Below, piece after piece: positions 58,292 to 58,962 of a DNA stretch of 58,962 nt; position 1 is the first letter of the stretch, and each line of letters opens with the position of its first letter. The notes under the pieces are model-generated. The model had not been told where the DNA came from. It searched no databases and saw only the letters and a program-made list of their open reading frames with translations. The DNA comes from an uncultured Pseudomonadota bacterium (GTDB taxonomy: Bacteria; Pseudomonadota; Alphaproteobacteria; Rs-D84): positions 1-58,962 of the forward strand of contig CADBLE010000002.1 in NCBI GenBank assembly GCA_902795435.1, given 5' to 3'. Both the position numbers and the translations under genes were made by a program.

Positions 58292-58360
58292 ATTGTTTTT
58301 CCTTTTTTTATTATGTGTTTATTATATCACAAAAGGTGGCGGGGTGCATTTATAAAAATC

Positions 58361-58388
58361 TTGACAACAGGAATATTTGTGCAACAAT
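58361..58388 (+). promoter_or_regulatory. putative promoter of the lipoprotein gene at 58439
   Basis: A perfect TTGACA (58361-58366) is followed after 16 nt by AACAAT (58383-58388). An ATTCG/CGAAT inverted repeat (58387-58401) and a GANTC site (58398-58402) overlap the expected transcription start. Confidence 0.45.
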
Positions 58389-58438
58389 TCGAATAACGAA
58401 TCGGGACGCTAGAGAGATACAACAAAGGAAAAACAAAA

Positions 58439-58813
58439 ATGAAAAAAGCAGTATTGTCTATGTTGGGCTTGGCCGTTGTTGCTGGCTGTTCTGGTTATGA
58501 TTATTATGAATCCGATCTTCGTTATCGTCAAAAAGGTGAAGATTGTGTATATTATTTTTCAGAAGAAGGTGAAAAATTCAATTCTGAAATCCGTAATCTT
58601 GAAGATGCTAAAAAAATCGTATATCGCAATACAAGATGTTCTGATTTGTATATGAATGACACTTTCGGCGCACAACGTAACGACAGAAAGGCAATTGTTC
58701 CTGTATATGTAGACAGCGAAATGCCAAAAAAATCAAACTGCGGTTGTTCTAAATGTGCAAAAAAACAAGTTTTGCAAAGCAGATATATCATTGTTCCTTC
58801 TTATGCTGACTAA
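58439..58813 (+). CDS. lipoprotein of unknown function
   Basis: The 124-residue product has a lipoprotein signal (VVAGC, Cys 17). The mature part is rich in Tyr and charged residues (YDYYESDLRYRQKGEDC), carries a Cys cluster SNCGCSKC (98-105) that could bind metal or form disulfides, and ends with YIIVPSYAD. The ribosome site is AAAGGA. A terminator follows. No family is recognised. Confidence 0.7.
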   Translation: MKKAVLSMLGLAVVAGCSGYDYYESDLRYRQKGEDCVYYFSEEGEKFNSEIRNLEDAKKIVYRNTRCSDLYMNDTFGAQRNDRKAIVPVYVDSEMPKKSNCGCSKCAKKQVLQSRYIIVPSYAD

Positions 58814-58841
58814 TTCATAAGTTTTAAGGAAATATAAAAAG

Positions 58842-58867
58842 ACACCACAAATTTGTGGTGTTTTTTA
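58842..58867 (+). terminator. rho-independent terminator
   Basis: ACACCACAAA pairs with TTTGTGGTGT (effective loop of A/T bases) and is followed by a T tract. Confidence 0.85.
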
Positions 58868-58922
58868 TTTGTTTATGTGTTGTTTTTATGATAAAATACA
58901 ATAGAAAGAAAAGGAGTTTTAT

Positions 58923-58962
58923 ATGAAAAAAATTATGAATAAAGTAAGTTTTGCCGTTGTTG
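58923..58962 (+). CDS. start of a secreted-protein gene, cut by the window end
   Basis: Only 13 codons are visible (MKKIMNKVSFAVV), with AAAAGGAG 7 nt upstream and a -10-like TAAAAT before it. The sequence looks like the beginning of a signal peptide. The product cannot be identified. Confidence 0.5.
   Translation, partial: MKKIMNKVSFAVV

Noticed and set aside
1-58962. Genetic code 4 (TGA as Trp)
   Set aside because: TGA ends several genes at the expected family length (rsmE, recJ) and Trp is encoded by TGG in conserved positions.

Overview
The window is a dense, AT-rich bacterial chromosome segment of about 59 kb with the standard code (TGA is used as a stop, for example in rsmE and recJ). 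It looks like an uncultured, host-associated alphaproteobacterium with a reduced genome. This placement is my inference. It rests on the AT-rich codon choice, the alphaproteobacterial style of parE, tatABC and SUF genes, and the prepilin-like motif GRSMIEMVGVLAIMG. That motif I associate from memory with gut lineages of the RF32 / Candidatus Enterousia type. No 16S rRNA gene is present to confirm it.

Layout. 0-5.6 kb: two secreted proteins of unknown function, then a minus-strand unit of a VirD4/TraG-type coupling ATPase, a COG3014-like lipoprotein and an LpoB-like lipoprotein. 5.7-8.0 kb: rsmE, an RsuA/RluB-type pseudouridine synthase and a membrane TPR protein. 8.1-10.0 kb: thrS, preceded by a previously unannotated threonine-rich leader peptide with seven consecutive Thr codons. 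10-11.7 kb: a small lipoprotein, a SPOR protein, a 56-residue TatA and a cysteine-stripped DksA homologue. 11.7-13.9 kb: thioredoxin, then sufS-sufT-sufE. 13.9-21.6 kb: ftsL-like, ftsI, recJ, a DHH phosphoesterase, lolA, tatB, tatC and a LysM/M23 lipoprotein. 21.7-27.8 kb: a Cu/Zn-SOD-like lipoprotein without metal ligands, tRNA-Lys with a duplicated 3' end, a Slam-like outer-membrane protein, tatD-like and tcdA-like genes and two further outer-membrane proteins. 27.8-33 kb: miaB and gatCAB (with tRNA-Phe antisense between gatA and gatB). 33-37 kb: ruvX, an AI-2E-type exporter and sufBC. 37-42.4 kb: a TcpQ-like protein, a lipoprotein secretin, rpsT, plsY and two secreted proteins. 42.4-50.5 kb: dprA, a candidate origin, dnaA, dnaJ, parE, pgsA and uvrC. 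50.5-59 kb: a prepilin-like protein, an RluC-type synthase, an AsmA-like protein, a diadenylate cyclase, dnaN, ppa, efp, fba and a lipoprotein.

How the genes work together. Most are housekeeping genes (translation, replication, envelope). Iron-sulfur assembly is split between sufSTE and sufBC. The Tat translocase is split between a lone tatA and tatBC. The TcpQ protein, secretin and prepilin suggest a type IVb-pilus-like or related secretion apparatus. A CdaA-type cyclase and a DHH/DHHA1 phosphoesterase could form a c-di-AMP circuit, which is unusual for this group.

The most interesting regulatory signal is a set of genes, including the thrS leader peptide, whose start codon lies exactly 7 nt downstream of a -10-like hexamer with no Shine-Dalgarno sequence. 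This predicts leaderless transcripts. The most original candidate system is the leaderless Thr-codon attenuator in front of a threonyl-tRNA synthetase that lacks its TGS domain.
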